DNA of 64,000 nucleotides from Bacteroidia bacterium (GTDB lineage: Bacteria; Bacteroidota; Bacteroidia; Flavobacteriales; Flavobacteriaceae). Positions within the stretch are counted from its first letter, which is position 1; the number at the start of each line of letters is the position of its first letter. This document shows, piece after piece, positions 7,533 through 17,337 of the stretch. The stretch covers positions 1 to 64,000 of the forward strand of contig JAUIBW010000013.1 in NCBI GenBank assembly GCA_030427585.1, written 5' to 3'. Under the pieces are notes generated by a model. The model did not search any database and was not told the origin of the DNA. It saw nothing but the letters and a program-made list of their open reading frames with translations. The position numbers were made by a program, and so were the translations under genes.

Positions 7533-9983
7533 TTATAATTTCTTTGCATTCTTAACCTTGGTATTAGTAATTGCTAGTTTTAATACATCTTCCATATCCT
7601 TAACATAGTAAAATTTAAGCCCTTTTAAATATTCTTCTTTAATTTCATTAATATCTCTTCTGTTATCTTCACAAAGTAATATCTCTTTTATATGTGCTCT
7701 TTTTGCAGCAAGGATCTTTTCCTTAATCCCACCAACAGGTAATACTTTTCCTCGTAGTGTAATCTCTCCTGTCATCGCCAGGCTTTTCTTAACTTTACGT
7801 TGTGTAAATAAAGAAACCAGTGATGTTAGCATTGTAACTCCTGCACTAGGACCATCTTTTGGTGTGGCCCCTTCTGGCACGTGTATATGCACATTATATG
7901 TTTCAAAAATGTCTGGATTAATACCTAATTCTGCAGCATTAGCCTTAATATATTCCATAGCAATGGTAGCAGATTCTTTCATCACTTTTCCTAAGTTTCC
8001 GGTAATCGTTAGGTTTCCTTTTCCTTTAGACAGAATAGATTCTATAAATAAAATATCTCCTCCAACACTTGTCCATGCAAGCCCTGTTACTACACCCGCA
8101 ACATCATTATTTTCATATCTATCACGTTCTAATTTTGGTGTTCCTAGAACTTCTATAATATCTTCATTACTAATTTTCACATTATACTCCTCTTCCATTG
8201 CTATGTTCTTCGCAGCATAACGTACCATTTTAGCAATTTGTTTTTCTAGACCTCGTACTCCAGATTCTCTGGTATATCCTTCAACTATTTTTTCTAGTTG
8301 CGGTTTTCCTATTTTAATATGAGACTTATCTAACCCATGCTCTTTTAACTGTTTTGGCAGTAAATGTTGTTTGGCAATCTCAATTTTTTCTTCAATTGTA
8401 TACCCTGTGACATTAATGATCTCCATACGATCTCTAAGTGCAGGTTGAATTGTGCCCAAACTGTTAGAAGTAGCTATAAACATTACTTTAGAAAGATCAA
8501 ATCCCATTTCAAGAAAATTATCATGAAATTCTGAATTCTGCTCGGGGTCTAAAACTTCTAATAAAGCAGAAGATGGATCACCTTGATTACCGACTGATAA
8601 TTTATCTATTTCGTCTAGCACAAACACAGGATTACTGGTTCCTGCTTTTTTAAGACTTTGGATAATTCTACCTGGCATTGCTCCTATATACGTTTTTCGA
8701 TGGCCTCTTATTTCTGCTTCATCACGCAATCCCCCTAATGATATTCTTACATATTCTCTTCCTAGAGCTTCTGCAATAGATTTTCCTAATGATGTTTTAC
8801 CAACACCAGGAGGTCCATATAAGCATAATATAGGAGATTTCATATCATTACGCAGTTTCAAAACAGCAAGGTATTCTATAATTCGACGCTTTACTTCATC
8901 CAAACCATAATGATCTCTATCCAAAATCTTCATAGCTCGTTTTAGATCAAACTTATCTGTACTAAACTCATTCCAGGGTAAATCCAAGAATAGATCTAAA
9001 TAATTTCGTTGTATAGAATATTCTGCAACTTGAGGATTCATACGTTGCATTTTGGATAGCTCTTTATTAAAGTGTTTTTTTACTTTTTCGTCCCATTTCT
9101 TATCCTTGCTACGTAAACGCATTTCTTCAATTTCATCTTCATGCGAAACGCCACCAAGTTCTTCTTGTATGGTTTTCATCTGTTGATGTAAGAAATATTC
9201 TCGTTGTTGTTGACTCATGTCATGCTGAACCTTACTTTGAATGACATTTTTAAGTTCCAGTTTCTGAAACTCTACATTCATATATTTTAAAGTAGCTAAA
9301 GCTCTTTTTTTAAGGTCATTAATCTCTAGTAATTTTTGCTTCTCTTCTACCGGAAGATTTAAATTAGACGACACAAAATTGATAAGAAAAGAATTACTTT
9401 CTATATTTTTTATAGCAAAAGAGGCTTCAGAAGGTATTGTTGGACTTTCCTTTATAATTTCTAAAGCCAAATCTTTTATCGAATCAATTATAGCACTAAA
9501 TTCTCTATTCTCTTTTGCTGGTCTTGCTTCAGGGACTTCCCTAACCTTAGCTTTGATATAAGGCGCTTCTTCTACGACTTCATCAATATGAAATCGTTTT
9601 TTTCCTTGTAAAATTACCGTAGTATTGCCGTCTGGCATTTTTAAAACCCTTAAAATACGGGCTACTACACCTACTCTATTAATATCTTTTAAGGATGGAT
9701 TTTCTATACTTTCTTCTTTTTGGGAAACTACCCCAATCGTTTTATTACCATTATTAGCTTCATTAAGAAGTTGAATCGATGTATCTCTTCCGGCAGTAAT
9801 AGGAATAACAACTCCTGGAAATAGCACTGTATTTCTTAAAGGTAATATCGGTAATATTTCGGGTAAATCTTCTTTGTCTATTTCTTCTTCATCTTCTGGC
9901 GTCATTAAAGGAATTAATTCTGCATCTTCGTCTATTCCTTGAAATGACAAACTGTCAAGTGTTGTAAATTTGGTTTTAGCCAT
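7533..9983 (-). CDS. lon: ATP-dependent protease La
   Basis: Lon degrades misfolded and short-lived regulatory proteins in the cytoplasm as an AAA+ hexamer. This 816-residue protein is full length. The N-terminal substrate domain begins near residue 45 ([19 protein letters not shown]). The AAA+ module carries Walker [12 protein letters not shown] and Walker [10 protein letters not shown]. The C-terminal peptidase has the Ser-Lys dyad, with serine in GPSAGVTM (about residue 713) and lysine in [14 protein letters not shown] (about residue 754). An acidic extension before residue 45 is common in Bacteroidota. It is monocistronic. A weak promoter-like pair lies upstream, and no heat-shock operator was recognised. 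Confidence 0.97.
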   Translation of the reverse strand: MAKTKFTTLDSLSFQGIDEDAELIPLMTPEDEEEIDKEDLPEILPILPLRNTVLFPGVVIPITAGRDTSIQLLNEANNGNKTIGVVSQKEESIENPSLKDINRVGVVARILRVLKMPDGNTTVILQGKKRFHIDEVVEEAPYIKAKVREVPEARPAKENREFSAIIDSIKDLALEIIKESPTIPSEASFAIKNIESNSFLINFVSSNLNLPVEEKQKLLEINDLKKRALATLKYMNVEFQKLELKNVIQSKVQHDMSQQQREYFLHQQMKTIQEELGGVSHEDEIEEMRLRSKDKKWDEKVKKHFNKELSKMQRMNPQVAEYSIQRNYLDLFLDLPWNEFSTDKFDLKRAMKILDRDHYGLDEVKRRIIEYLAVLKLRNDMKSPILCLYGPPGVGKTSLGKSIAEALGREYVRISLGGLRDEAEIRGHRKTYIGAMPGRIIQSLKKAGTSNPVFVLDEIDKLSVGNQGDPSSALLEVLDPEQNSEFHDNFLEMGFDLSKVMFIATSNSLGTIQPALRDRMEIINVTGYTIEEKIEIAKQHLLPKQLKEHGLDKSHIKIGKPQLEKIVEGYTRESGVRGLEKQIAKMVRYAAKNIAMEEEYNVKISNEDIIEVLGTPKLERDRYENNDVAGVVTGLAWTSVGGDILFIESILSKGKGNLTITGNLGKVMKESATIAMEYIKANAAELGINPDIFETYNVHIHVPEGATPKDGPSAGVTMLTSLVSLFTQRKVKKSLAMTGEITLRGKVLPVGGIKEKILAAKRAHIKEILLCEDNRRDINEIKEEYLKGLKFYYVKDMEDVLKLAITNTKVKNAKKL

Positions 9984-9993
9984 AAGTATATAT

Positions 9994-10023
9994 CAAAGTC
10001 ATTTTGTCATCACAACAAAGCAA
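9994..10023 (-). promoter_or_regulatory. Weak promoter candidate for lon
   Basis: On the minus strand TTG (10023-10021), 19 bases, then TGACTTTG (10001-9994). This has one mismatch to TANNTTTG. The spacing is good and it lies just before the ATG. Confidence 0.3.
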
Positions 10024-10205
10024 CATTTTTTTTTAGAATTTAATGAAACTGATTAAAAACCATATAAAACCCTTTAAAACAAGGCTTTTATAATAGATTC
10101 GTTAGTTATATTTCAATTGTTATGCCACAAGTTTTAAAAAAAAAATTAAAAAACTGTAACAAAGCATTGCAATATATATCTTTATGTTAAAGTAAATTAT
10201 TTTTT

Positions 10206-10754
10206 TTGTCACTAACCCAACTAAATACAGAGCAATTAATTGCGAAATGTCGCGAGCGAGATCAAAATGCGCAACTCGAAACATACAATCGTTATTATAA
10301 AGCAATGTACAATACAGCATTGAGAATCATAAAGGACACAGCAGAAGCTGAGGATATTATGCAGGAAGCTTTTTTAACAGCTTTTACAAAACTATCAATG
10401 CTAGAAGACAATAATATGTTTGGGGCCTGGTTAAAAAGGATAGTAATTAATGCCAGTTTAACCGCTTCACGCAAAAAAGAGGTACATCGTGAGATTGCCT
10501 TAGAAACTGTTGAGTATGCCCTTACCGATAGCAACGGAATTGTAGAAGAAGACCTTGCTTCTGTAAAAGTAAATACAGTGCTAAATACACTTGCTCAACT
10601 CAAAGACAGCTATAGTACTGCATTATCATTACATCTTATAGAAGGTTATGATTATGAAGAAATCTGTCAAATTATGAACATATCATATTCTAATTGTCGT
10701 ACGCTTGTTTCGCGCGCAAAAGAAAGCTTACGAAAAAAATTACAATTTGTATGA
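10206..10754 (+). CDS. RNA polymerase sigma factor, ECF (sigma-70 family)
   Basis: The 182-residue protein has region 2 (LETYNRYYKAMYNTALRII, then AEDIMQEAFLTAFTKL) and region 4 (LHLIEGYDYEEICQIMNIS, then SNCRTLVSRAKESLRKKL). It lacks regions 1 and 3, so it is an ECF-type factor directing RNA polymerase to a small regulon. No ATG lies between the upstream stop at 10188 and the conserved region. TTG at 10206 (MSLTQLNTEQ) is the only plausible start. Its TGA overlaps the ATG of the next gene as ATGA, so the two are translationally coupled. The downstream genes suggest a stimulus at the envelope. The specific inducer cannot be read from the sequence. Confidence 0.9.
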   Translation: MSLTQLNTEQLIAKCRERDQNAQLETYNRYYKAMYNTALRIIKDTAEAEDIMQEAFLTAFTKLSMLEDNNMFGAWLKRIVINASLTASRKKEVHREIALETVEYALTDSNGIVEEDLASVKVNTVLNTLAQLKDSYSTALSLHLIEGYDYEEICQIMNISYSNCRTLVSRAKESLRKKLQFV

Positions 10755-11311
10755 ATACCGATAAAATAGAAAAGTTATTTAAACGTATGCAAGATCAATT
10801 AGACATACATGAACCTTCTGCTAATCACCAAATGCGGTTTTTAGAAAAGTTGCAGCAACAAAACAAAGTTGTACAGTTGCAACCAAAAAAGGTAAATTGG
10901 TTTAAGCCACTTGCAATAGCTGCTTCGATTGCTATACTATTTGGAATGGCAGCAATGACTTTTATGTTTAATCCAACAGAAGAAGTAGATCTGGCAAATG
11001 TATCCCCACAAATGAAGGAAACTCAGAGCTTTTTTACCTCTGCTATCCAATTGCAACTCGAAGAAATCGATAAAGTTTCTTCTGCAGAAACAAAAGAACT
11101 GGTTTTGGATGCTATGAATCAATTAGAAAAGCTAGAATCTGACTATGAAATACTTAAAAAAGACCTTTTTCATAGCGGAAACGATAAACGTGTAATTAGC
11201 GCTATGATCAAAAACTTTCAGAAACGTGCAAATTTATTAGACGAGGTATTACAAAAAATTAACAGCATTAATGAATTTAAATTATCAGAAAATGAAAACT
11301 TTATACTATAA
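10751..11311 (+). CDS. Single-pass membrane protein, probable anti-sigma factor
   Basis: The 186 residues comprise an N-terminal cytoplasmic part (1-46), one transmembrane helix at about 47-68 (FKPLAIAASIAILFGMAAM), and a helical, coiled-coil-prone periplasmic part (SAETKELVLDAMNQLEKLE). Position directly after an ECF sigma gene, with a four-base overlap, and this topology fit an anti-sigma factor. The zinc-binding HxxxCxxC motif of the classical anti-sigma domain is absent, so the family is not certain. The true start is the ATG at 10751 (MNTDKIEKLFKRMQDQ). The 3' end overlaps the next gene by 20 bases. The role is inferred mainly from context. Confidence 0.75.
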   Translation: MNTDKIEKLFKRMQDQLDIHEPSANHQMRFLEKLQQQNKVVQLQPKKVNWFKPLAIAASIAILFGMAAMTFMFNPTEEVDLANVSPQMKETQSFFTSAIQLQLEEIDKVSSAETKELVLDAMNQLEKLESDYEILKKDLFHSGNDKRVISAMIKNFQKRANLLDEVLQKINSINEFKLSENENFIL

Positions 11312-12383
11312 TATAATCCTCTTGTTGATGATTCCTGCCCTGGTATTCGCCAATAATGGAGACCTGAAAGGAAAATATACCAAAGAAAAAACATTAAAAA
11401 AAGACTTCTCGGTTAATGCAGACGCTTTATTAAAAATTAGCAATGATTATGGAAACCTTGATATTACTTCCTGGAATGAAAACCGAATCGTTATGGAAAT
11501 TACTATCAAAGTAAGCGGAAATAATGAAGAAAAAGTGATCAAAAAACTTGAATCAATCGATGTCGAATTTGATTCTTCTTCTCAAATGGTTAGTGCCAAA
11601 ACCACTTTTAACAAAAACAATAGCTCATGGTGGGACAAATGGACTAGTGGATGGAACAACAATTTGAATATGAAAATCAATTATACGGTAAAAGTTCCTG
11701 TGACCAATAGTGTCGATTTTAATAATGACTACGGAAGTATCACCTTAGATAAAATAAAAGGCAACGCTAAAATCAACTGCGATTATGGTCAAATTATTAT
11801 CGGAGAATTATTAGGTGATAACAATTATATCAATATAGATTATACCAACAACAGTACTATTTCTTATATGAAAAATGGAAAAATCAACGCAGATTATTCT
11901 GATTTTGAAGTTGGTAATGGCGATAGAATTGATCTAAATGCAGATTATACACAATCAAAATTCAAATCTATAAAAAACCTAAATTACAATTGTGATTATG
12001 GTGGGATTCGAATAGAAAATGGAGGAAAAATAATAGGAGTTTCAGACTATGTAAATACAAAATTCGAAAGTATTTCTGAAGAACTAAGTATTGACTCTGA
12101 TTACGGATCTATTGAAATCCATTCACTACAACCAACCTTCAAAAGTGTAACAATCAAGACAGATTATACCAGTGTTAATATCGGATATGAAAATGGGTGC
12201 ACCTTTGATTTTGCAATCAGGACTTCATATGGAGGCATTGAACTAGATGACAGCATAAATGTGCAAAAGAAATACGTTAAGGATTCTAAAAAAGATTATC
12301 AAGGATATAATGGCCAGGCTAATAGCGGAAAAACAATTAATATAACTTCTAGCTATGGTGGAATCAAATTAAGAAAAAACTAA
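11292..12383 (+). CDS. Exported DUF4097-like beta-solenoid protein, putative adhesin
   Basis: The protein has 363 residues with an N-terminal signal peptide (MKTLYYNIILLLMIPALVFA). The rest is a ladder of short beta repeats, each starting with a DYG-like triplet: NDYGNLDI, NDYGSITL, CDYGQIII, CDYGGIRI, SDYGSIEI, TSYGGIEL, SSYGGIKL. The spacing is roughly 20-30 residues, as expected for a beta-helix of the DUF4097 putative adhesin type. The ATG at 11292 starts the signal peptide and overlaps the previous gene by 20 bases, so it belongs to the sigma operon. It carries no T9SS sorting domain, so its final location (periplasm or outer surface) is open. Confidence 0.8.
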   Translation: MKTLYYNIILLLMIPALVFANNGDLKGKYTKEKTLKKDFSVNADALLKISNDYGNLDITSWNENRIVMEITIKVSGNNEEKVIKKLESIDVEFDSSSQMVSAKTTFNKNNSSWWDKWTSGWNNNLNMKINYTVKVPVTNSVDFNNDYGSITLDKIKGNAKINCDYGQIIIGELLGDNNYINIDYTNNSTISYMKNGKINADYSDFEVGNGDRIDLNADYTQSKFKSIKNLNYNCDYGGIRIENGGKIIGVSDYVNTKFESISEELSIDSDYGSIEIHSLQPTFKSVTIKTDYTSVNIGYENGCTFDFAIRTSYGGIELDDSINVQKKYVKDSKKDYQGYNGQANSGKTINITSSYGGIKLRKN

Positions 12384-12412
12384 TACATACAAAACAATAA
12401 TATATCAATACA

Positions 12413-13147
12413 ATGAAAACAGCAGCATTTATTATAGGGCTTACATTATGCAGTATAACTTCTTTACAAGCACAATGGTGGGGAAATGGAAAGAAAATTA
12501 ATGGTGATGGTAATTCTGTTACCAAAAACAGAACGACGCCTGACTATGATCAAGTAAAAGTAAAAGGAAGTTTGGATGTATCCTTAATATCGGGTACAGA
12601 AGGAAAGATTATAATCAAAGGAGAAAGCAATCTTATTGATTATATAGTAACCGAAGTCGAGGGAGATGCCCTTAAAGTTTATGTAAAAAAAGGATATTAT
12701 TTAAAACCTTCTGTAGGAAAAAAATTAATTATTACCGTTCCTTTTAAAGATCTAACTCAAGTTACATTATCAGGATCAGGAGACGTGTACAGTTCTGACC
12801 CAATTAAGGCTTCTGATTTTAAAACCGGAGTATCTGGATCTGGTGATGTTAAACTTGTTGTAGATGCCGAAAACATATGGGGCCAAGTATCTGGATCTGG
12901 TGATCTAGCTCTTAAAGGAAGCGCAGAGAATTTTAACGGAAATGTATCTGGATCTGGTGACCTTTCTGCATATGAGTTAAATGCAAAGAATGTAACAGCA
13001 ACCGTATCTGGATCAGGAGATATCGAAGTAACGGCTACGACCTACTTAAAGGCTCGTGTATCTGGATCTGGTGATATATTCTATAAAGGAGATCCCCAAA
13101 AAGAAGATAAAAAAGTATCTGGATCAGGAGATATTACAAAAAAATAG
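12413..13147 (+). CDS. Head GIN domain-containing protein (DUF2807), putative adhesin
   Basis: The 244-residue protein has a signal peptide (MKTAAFIIGLTLCSITSLQA). A beta-rich body follows (YDQVKVKGSLDVSLISGTEG), then seven copies of [LV]SGSGD spaced about 18-25 residues apart, the hallmark of DUF2807 proteins. The repeat region probably folds as a right-handed beta-helix with the SGSGD turns stacked. The gene follows the DYG-ladder protein after 29 bases and precedes the operon terminator, so both are probably under the ECF sigma factor. The family label is firm. An adhesin role is only the family's tentative name. Confidence 0.85.
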   Translation: MKTAAFIIGLTLCSITSLQAQWWGNGKKINGDGNSVTKNRTTPDYDQVKVKGSLDVSLISGTEGKIIIKGESNLIDYIVTEVEGDALKVYVKKGYYLKPSVGKKLIITVPFKDLTQVTLSGSGDVYSSDPIKASDFKTGVSGSGDVKLVVDAENIWGQVSGSGDLALKGSAENFNGNVSGSGDLSAYELNAKNVTATVSGSGDIEVTATTYLKARVSGSGDIFYKGDPQKEDKKVSGSGDITKK

Positions 13148-13173
13148 TATTTAAGATCACTATTAAATATACT

Positions 13174-13210
13174 AAACTGTTTAAGAACCTATATTCTTAA
13201 ACAGTTTTTT
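13174..13210 (+). terminator. Terminator of the sigma-factor operon
   Basis: A 14-base perfect stem, AAACTGTTTAAGAA with TTCTTAAACAGTTT, a 6-base loop and a T run, 26 bases after the DUF2807 stop. Confidence 0.9.
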
Positions 13211-13318
13211 TATGTATAATAAATCTCTATTTTTACATTTTACTTGTTATATACATTAATAATGTTATTATAATAGGTATATTTTATTTTATACGTTCAC
13301 CCCAAAACAAAAATCAAA

Positions 13319-14056
13319 TTGCTGTTCTTATTAAAAAAAGAGGTTCCTTTTAAAGAAATTGTACCCAATGGTTACGTCGATATTCATTCGCATTTGCTTC
13401 CGGGTATTGATGATGGAGTAAAGACAATTTATCAATCAAGTTATATTCTCGAACAATTCGAAAATTTTGGTTTTAAAAAAGTAATTACTACTCCTCATAT
13501 AATGCAAGATATATGGCCAAATTCTTCGCAAATAATAACTAATAATTTAAAAAAACTTAAGGATGTTCTTGTCCCCTTAGGAATAACAAAAATTGAACTA
13601 CAGGCAAGTGCAGAATATATGATGGACGATTTGTTTTATGAACGTATAAAAAACAATGACATTTTACCGTTACACCAGAATTATATTCTGGTCGAAATGT
13701 CTACTTTTGCCCCTCCTATCAATTTAAACGAAATTTTATTCGAAATTAAATTAGCAGGATACACTCCAATATTAGCACACCCAGAACGATATTCTTTTTA
13801 TCATGATGACCTAAAAAAATATGATGAATTAAAAAAATCCGGATTTTTATTTCAGGTTAACCTATTATCAATATCAGGATATTACGGTGAGCAAATAAAA
13901 TCTTTTACCAAAAAACTAATAGATCAGGGTTATATTGACTTTGCGGGTACTGATGTACACAATTATCATCAATTAGAAATTCTTGAAAAAGGATTTGATT
14001 TTAAAATTGCTAAAAAGATTACTTCATTAATGAAAAACAATATCGAGTTTTCTTAA
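13319..14056 (+). CDS. cpsB: CpsB/YwqE-type PHP-family protein tyrosine phosphatase
   Basis: CpsB/YwqE enzymes are metal-dependent phosphatases of the PHP superfamily that dephosphorylate the BY-kinase controlling capsule export. This 245-residue protein has the metal-binding start YVDIHSHLLPGIDDG (His23, His25), then TTPHIMQ, the acidic ASAEYMMDD, LAHPERY, and a final AGTDVHNY. These are all the expected metal ligands. No ATG precedes the domain. TTG at 13319 gives MLFLLKKEVPF and matches the short family N-terminus. It is convergent with wzc and their stop codons overlap by four bases. This puts the phosphatase beside its likely substrate, though not in its operon. Confidence 0.88.
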   Translation: MLFLLKKEVPFKEIVPNGYVDIHSHLLPGIDDGVKTIYQSSYILEQFENFGFKKVITTPHIMQDIWPNSSQIITNNLKKLKDVLVPLGITKIELQASAEYMMDDLFYERIKNNDILPLHQNYILVEMSTFAPPINLNEILFEIKLAGYTPILAHPERYSFYHDDLKKYDELKKSGFLFQVNLLSISGYYGEQIKSFTKKLIDQGYIDFAGTDVHNYHQLEILEKGFDFKIAKKITSLMKNNIEFS

Positions 14057-16413
14057 TTCTTTTTACCATAACCATATCCGTAGTTATATCCTGTCTTAGT
14101 GCCAGCTGCATTAAGTAAAACTGCAATATTTGGTAAGCGTTTTTCTCTATAGAAATTTTCTGGAACCTGCAATACTCTTTTATCAGAGTAATTTTCTCTT
14201 ACGATATAAATACTTAAATCTGCATGTTTTGCTATCAAAAGTGTATCAGTAACAAGGCTAACAGGAGCGGTATCTACAATAATATAATCATAGTGCTCCT
14301 CCAGATACTTAAACATGACATTTACTCTTTCCTGCATTAGAAGCTCTGCAGGATTAGGTGGTATTGCTCCAGATGGTATAATATCAAATGCATCTTCTTT
14401 TTTATATTTATATATAATATCTTCTGGAGTTAACTCATTATTCATTATAAAATTAGTAAGTCCTTTAGAGTCTTTCCCATTAGGCAGATCAAAAAACATA
14501 TGAAACTTAGGATCTCTTAGATCTGTACCTAAAAAGGCTACTTTCTTTCCTGAAATAGCTAAAGTTTTAGCTAAATTCGAAGATATTAACGTCTTTCCCT
14601 CTCCAGAAATAGTAGATGTAACAAAAATAACCTTCCCTTTAGTTTTATTAATTCCTGCCATTAAGAAATCTAAATTCGTTCTTAAAATCCTAAATGCTTC
14701 TGCTATTCCTGATCTATCATTTTGCGAAATCATAATTTTATTTTTGGATTTTACCTTTGGTATAGATCCAATAATTGGCATAGAAAGTACTTTTTCGAGA
14801 TCTTCTCTAGAACTTACTTTTACATTCAACAAATCTGAAGTATAAATAATAAGAAAAGGTAATATTAAACCAAGAAAGAAAGCTCCGGCATATATTGTTT
14901 TCTTATTTGGGGAAACCGGATACGAGCCCAACGTAGATGCTTTATCGATTACTCTGGCATTAGAAAGCGTAATATGACTTTTTATCTCTGCTTCTTCCCT
15001 TTTCTGAAGTAAATAAAGATATAATTGCTCTTTTATAGTCTGTTCCCGCTCTATAGCTCTAATATCTTTCTGTCGTGTTGGTGCACTATATATTTGACCT
15101 CCAAAATACTGGTTCTGGGTATTTAAGCTTCGTAACTGCCCATTAATAGAGCTTTTTAAGCTATTTAAACTTCCTGTAAGAACTTGTCTTAATCCTTCGA
15201 TTTGTTGATCTATATTTACAACTACAGGATTCTTTACGCTCGAGGTTTTTAACAATCGTTGTCTCTGAAGGATTAACCCATTATATCTTGATATTGTACT
15301 GGCAACCGTTGGATCACTAAATCCTGAATTGGATTGTGGTACAAGATCAAACTTACCCTCTTGGCTAAGTACAAATTTTCGCATCGATTCTATAAAATAA
15401 AGCTGTGTATTTAATCGTGCTATTTCCTGAGAGTTTTTTGTATCTAAATCCGAGAATTGCTGGGCCTGAACTGCCACATCACTACTAGTTAACCCTCTAC
15501 TTGACTGATACGTCGCCGCCTGATTATCTACTTGGGTCAAATCCCCGGAAATAAGTTCTAAACGATCATTTATAAAATCTGCCGTCCTAGCCGAGGCTTG
15601 TTTTTTATTCTCTATAGTTGCCTTGTTATATTCTTCTACAAGGTTATTAATAATATCTTTTGCTTTTTCCTTTACCGGGTCATTCAAGGATAATCTAACA
15701 ATAGACGAGCCTTTAACAGGAATAATAGATAATCTATTCCTGTAGGATTCTGCAATAAGTTTTACCGGTGTTACTATAATCTTTATCACCCTACCTATAT
15801 TGGCTTCCATAGTATCTACACTAGGAGTAATAATAATATCTCCAATACTGGTACTAATAGTATTTCCGAAGGAATGGTTACTTAATTTTTGTTTTTTTTC
15901 GTCTAAAAAAGAGAAAGAAGTCTCAGAATCAATTTGTACATGAAAAATCTTTGATTTCTTATGTACAATAGAATCATCTGATAAAAAATTGATCTCGATA
16001 AGTGATTTTGGATAGTTTTCTACTTCTAGGATCCTTCCTTCACTAAAGTACCGAACATTAAGTTTTAAATTATTAACGACATTAGTTAATAATGTTCTTG
16101 ATTTTAAAATTTGAATCTCATTTTCAATTTTATTCTGTCCATCATCTAATAAACCAAGATCTTTAAATGCCGATAACTCTGATTCTCCCATACTATCATC
16201 CTGAGAAATCACAATACTAGAAGATACATTATATTGAGGAATTGTATATCTTACTTTAAGATATGCTAAACCAACAAAAATAAAGACACTTAACACAAAC
16301 CAATACCAACGTTTAAGGTATTTTAAAATTTGATCTCTAAGATTAAAACTAAATCCAGAAGACGAATCAAAATTAGTATTATTTGCAGAAGTATTATTGG
16401 TATTGGAAATCAT
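14053..16413 (-). CDS. wzc: Wzc-like BY-kinase and polysaccharide co-polymerase
   Basis: This 786-residue inner-membrane protein couples polymer length control to export. Transmembrane helix 1 lies at about 36-56, the periplasmic Wzz-type region with coiled coils at about 60-500, and helix 2 at about 506-526. The C-terminal cytoplasmic tyrosine kinase has Walker A SGEGKT (about 603-608), Walker A' LGTDLRDP and Walker B YIIVDTAP. The tail NYGYGYGKKN holds the clustered tyrosines that are autophosphorylated. In Walker A' the first aspartate of the proteobacterial motif is glycine, which I believe is usual in Bacteroidota. It follows wza by seven bases and should be counteracted by the CpsB-like phosphatase. 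Confidence 0.93.
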   Translation of the reverse strand: MISNTNNTSANNTNFDSSSGFSFNLRDQILKYLKRWYWFVLSVFIFVGLAYLKVRYTIPQYNVSSSIVISQDDSMGESELSAFKDLGLLDDGQNKIENEIQILKSRTLLTNVVNNLKLNVRYFSEGRILEVENYPKSLIEINFLSDDSIVHKKSKIFHVQIDSETSFSFLDEKKQKLSNHSFGNTISTSIGDIIITPSVDTMEANIGRVIKIIVTPVKLIAESYRNRLSIIPVKGSSIVRLSLNDPVKEKAKDIINNLVEEYNKATIENKKQASARTADFINDRLELISGDLTQVDNQAATYQSSRGLTSSDVAVQAQQFSDLDTKNSQEIARLNTQLYFIESMRKFVLSQEGKFDLVPQSNSGFSDPTVASTISRYNGLILQRQRLLKTSSVKNPVVVNIDQQIEGLRQVLTGSLNSLKSSINGQLRSLNTQNQYFGGQIYSAPTRQKDIRAIEREQTIKEQLYLYLLQKREEAEIKSHITLSNARVIDKASTLGSYPVSPNKKTIYAGAFFLGLILPFLIIYTSDLLNVKVSSREDLEKVLSMPIIGSIPKVKSKNKIMISQNDRSGIAEAFRILRTNLDFLMAGINKTKGKVIFVTSTISGEGKTLISSNLAKTLAISGKKVAFLGTDLRDPKFHMFFDLPNGKDSKGLTNFIMNNELTPEDIIYKYKKEDAFDIIPSGAIPPNPAELLMQERVNVMFKYLEEHYDYIIVDTAPVSLVTDTLLIAKHADLSIYIVRENYSDKRVLQVPENFYREKRLPNIAVLLNAAGTKTGYNYGYGYGKKN

Positions 16414-16420
16414 ATACTTA

Positions 16421-17209
16421 TTATCTTACGACTAGAGTAACTACAGATAGGACTACACCAACTATACTGATAATTACACCAAGGGTGTTATTACGTGTTT
16501 TGGATTCCTTTATCCTAGAGTCATTTGGCTCAACATAAAGAACATCGTTTTGTGCTAAATAGTATACAGGAGATTCAAAAATTGACTTCGAAGTAAGATC
16601 CACACGATGATATGTATTTACTCCTTCATTTTCTCTAATGATCATTACATTTTCTCTTTTTCCTTTAATTGTCATATCTCCTGCCAAACCGAGAGCTTCA
16701 ATGATAGTAATTCTTTCATTAGGAATTGTATAGGAGCCTGGTTTTGAAACTTCTCCCACAACAGTAATTTTAAAATTTTTAAGTCTTACACTTACTATAG
16801 GATCATTAATATATATTTTTAATTTTTCTTTGATCATTTTCTTAACCTCAATACGAGTTAAGCCAGCAATCTTTAGCTCCCCCAAAACAGGAAAATCAAT
16901 ATTTCCTTCTTCGTTTATTAGATAAGTCGGTTCACCTGATCCAGCAGAACTTGCTGTATTTCCTCCTCCACCTTCTCCCAGCGATATAGAAGAACTTTGC
17001 ATTAAATTAAATGGTCTTGCTGCATCCATATCTGCTGCCGAAACCACTATCCCAACGATATCATCTACTTTAAAAACAGAGGTAAAAGAATTTGTAGAAG
17101 AAATCTTCTCCAAATTTGCAGAATTTTGAAAATAAACCACATTTTCCGGTACTTTACAGGAAAAAACTGATATTAATACCACAAATAATAACAAAAATCT
17201 ACATCGCAT
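16421..17209 (-). CDS. wza: Outer-membrane polysaccharide export lipoprotein, Wza family
   Basis: Residues 1-18 form a lipoprotein signal ending in the lipobox SVFSC, so the protein is anchored through Cys18. A Poly_export domain follows (FTSVFKVDDIVGIVVSAAD), then SLBB-type beta segments (PVLGELKIAGLTRIEVKKM, VVGEVSKPGSYTIPNERITI) and a C-terminal hydrophobic helix. At 262 residues it is shorter than E. coli Wza, as is common in Bacteroidota, where the C-terminal helix sits in a membrane. Wza forms the exit channel and docks to Wzc, encoded seven bases downstream. A good promoter lies upstream. Confidence 0.92.
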   Translation of the reverse strand: MRCRFLLLFVVLISVFSCKVPENVVYFQNSANLEKISSTNSFTSVFKVDDIVGIVVSAADMDAARPFNLMQSSSISLGEGGGGNTASSAGSGEPTYLINEEGNIDFPVLGELKIAGLTRIEVKKMIKEKLKIYINDPIVSVRLKNFKITVVGEVSKPGSYTIPNERITIIEALGLAGDMTIKGKRENVMIIRENEGVNTYHRVDLTSKSIFESPVYYLAQNDVLYVEPNDSRIKESKTRNNTLGVIISIVGVVLSVVTLVVR

Positions 17210-17226
17210 ATTTTAGTACTTTATAA

Positions 17227-17248
17227 GTAAGCTTTTTTAATAGCTTAC
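17227..17248. repeat. GTAAGC/GCTTAC inverted repeat in the wza leader
   Basis: A six-base perfect inverted repeat (17227-17232 and 17243-17248) touches the end of the -7 box and covers the expected transcription start of wza. It could be an operator or a leader hairpin. Confidence 0.4.
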
Positions 17249-17276
17249 AAAAATATAACTTTATTTAGTTTATCAA
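17248..17276 (-). promoter_or_regulatory. Promoter of the wza-wzc operon
   Basis: On the minus strand TTG (17276-17274), 18 bases, then TATTTTTG (17255-17248), a full match to the Bacteroidota consensus. The wza ATG lies 38 bases beyond. Confidence 0.55.
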
Positions 17277-17337
17277 AGATTTTGTTTTATCTATACTATT
17301 TCCTTTCATACGCTCTAATAGAACAGCATAAAACATT

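Noticed and set aside
12766-13137. Regular short repeats resembling a CRISPR array
   Set aside because: They are in frame within a DUF2807 gene, encode SGSGD turns, and the spacers are conserved coding sequence.
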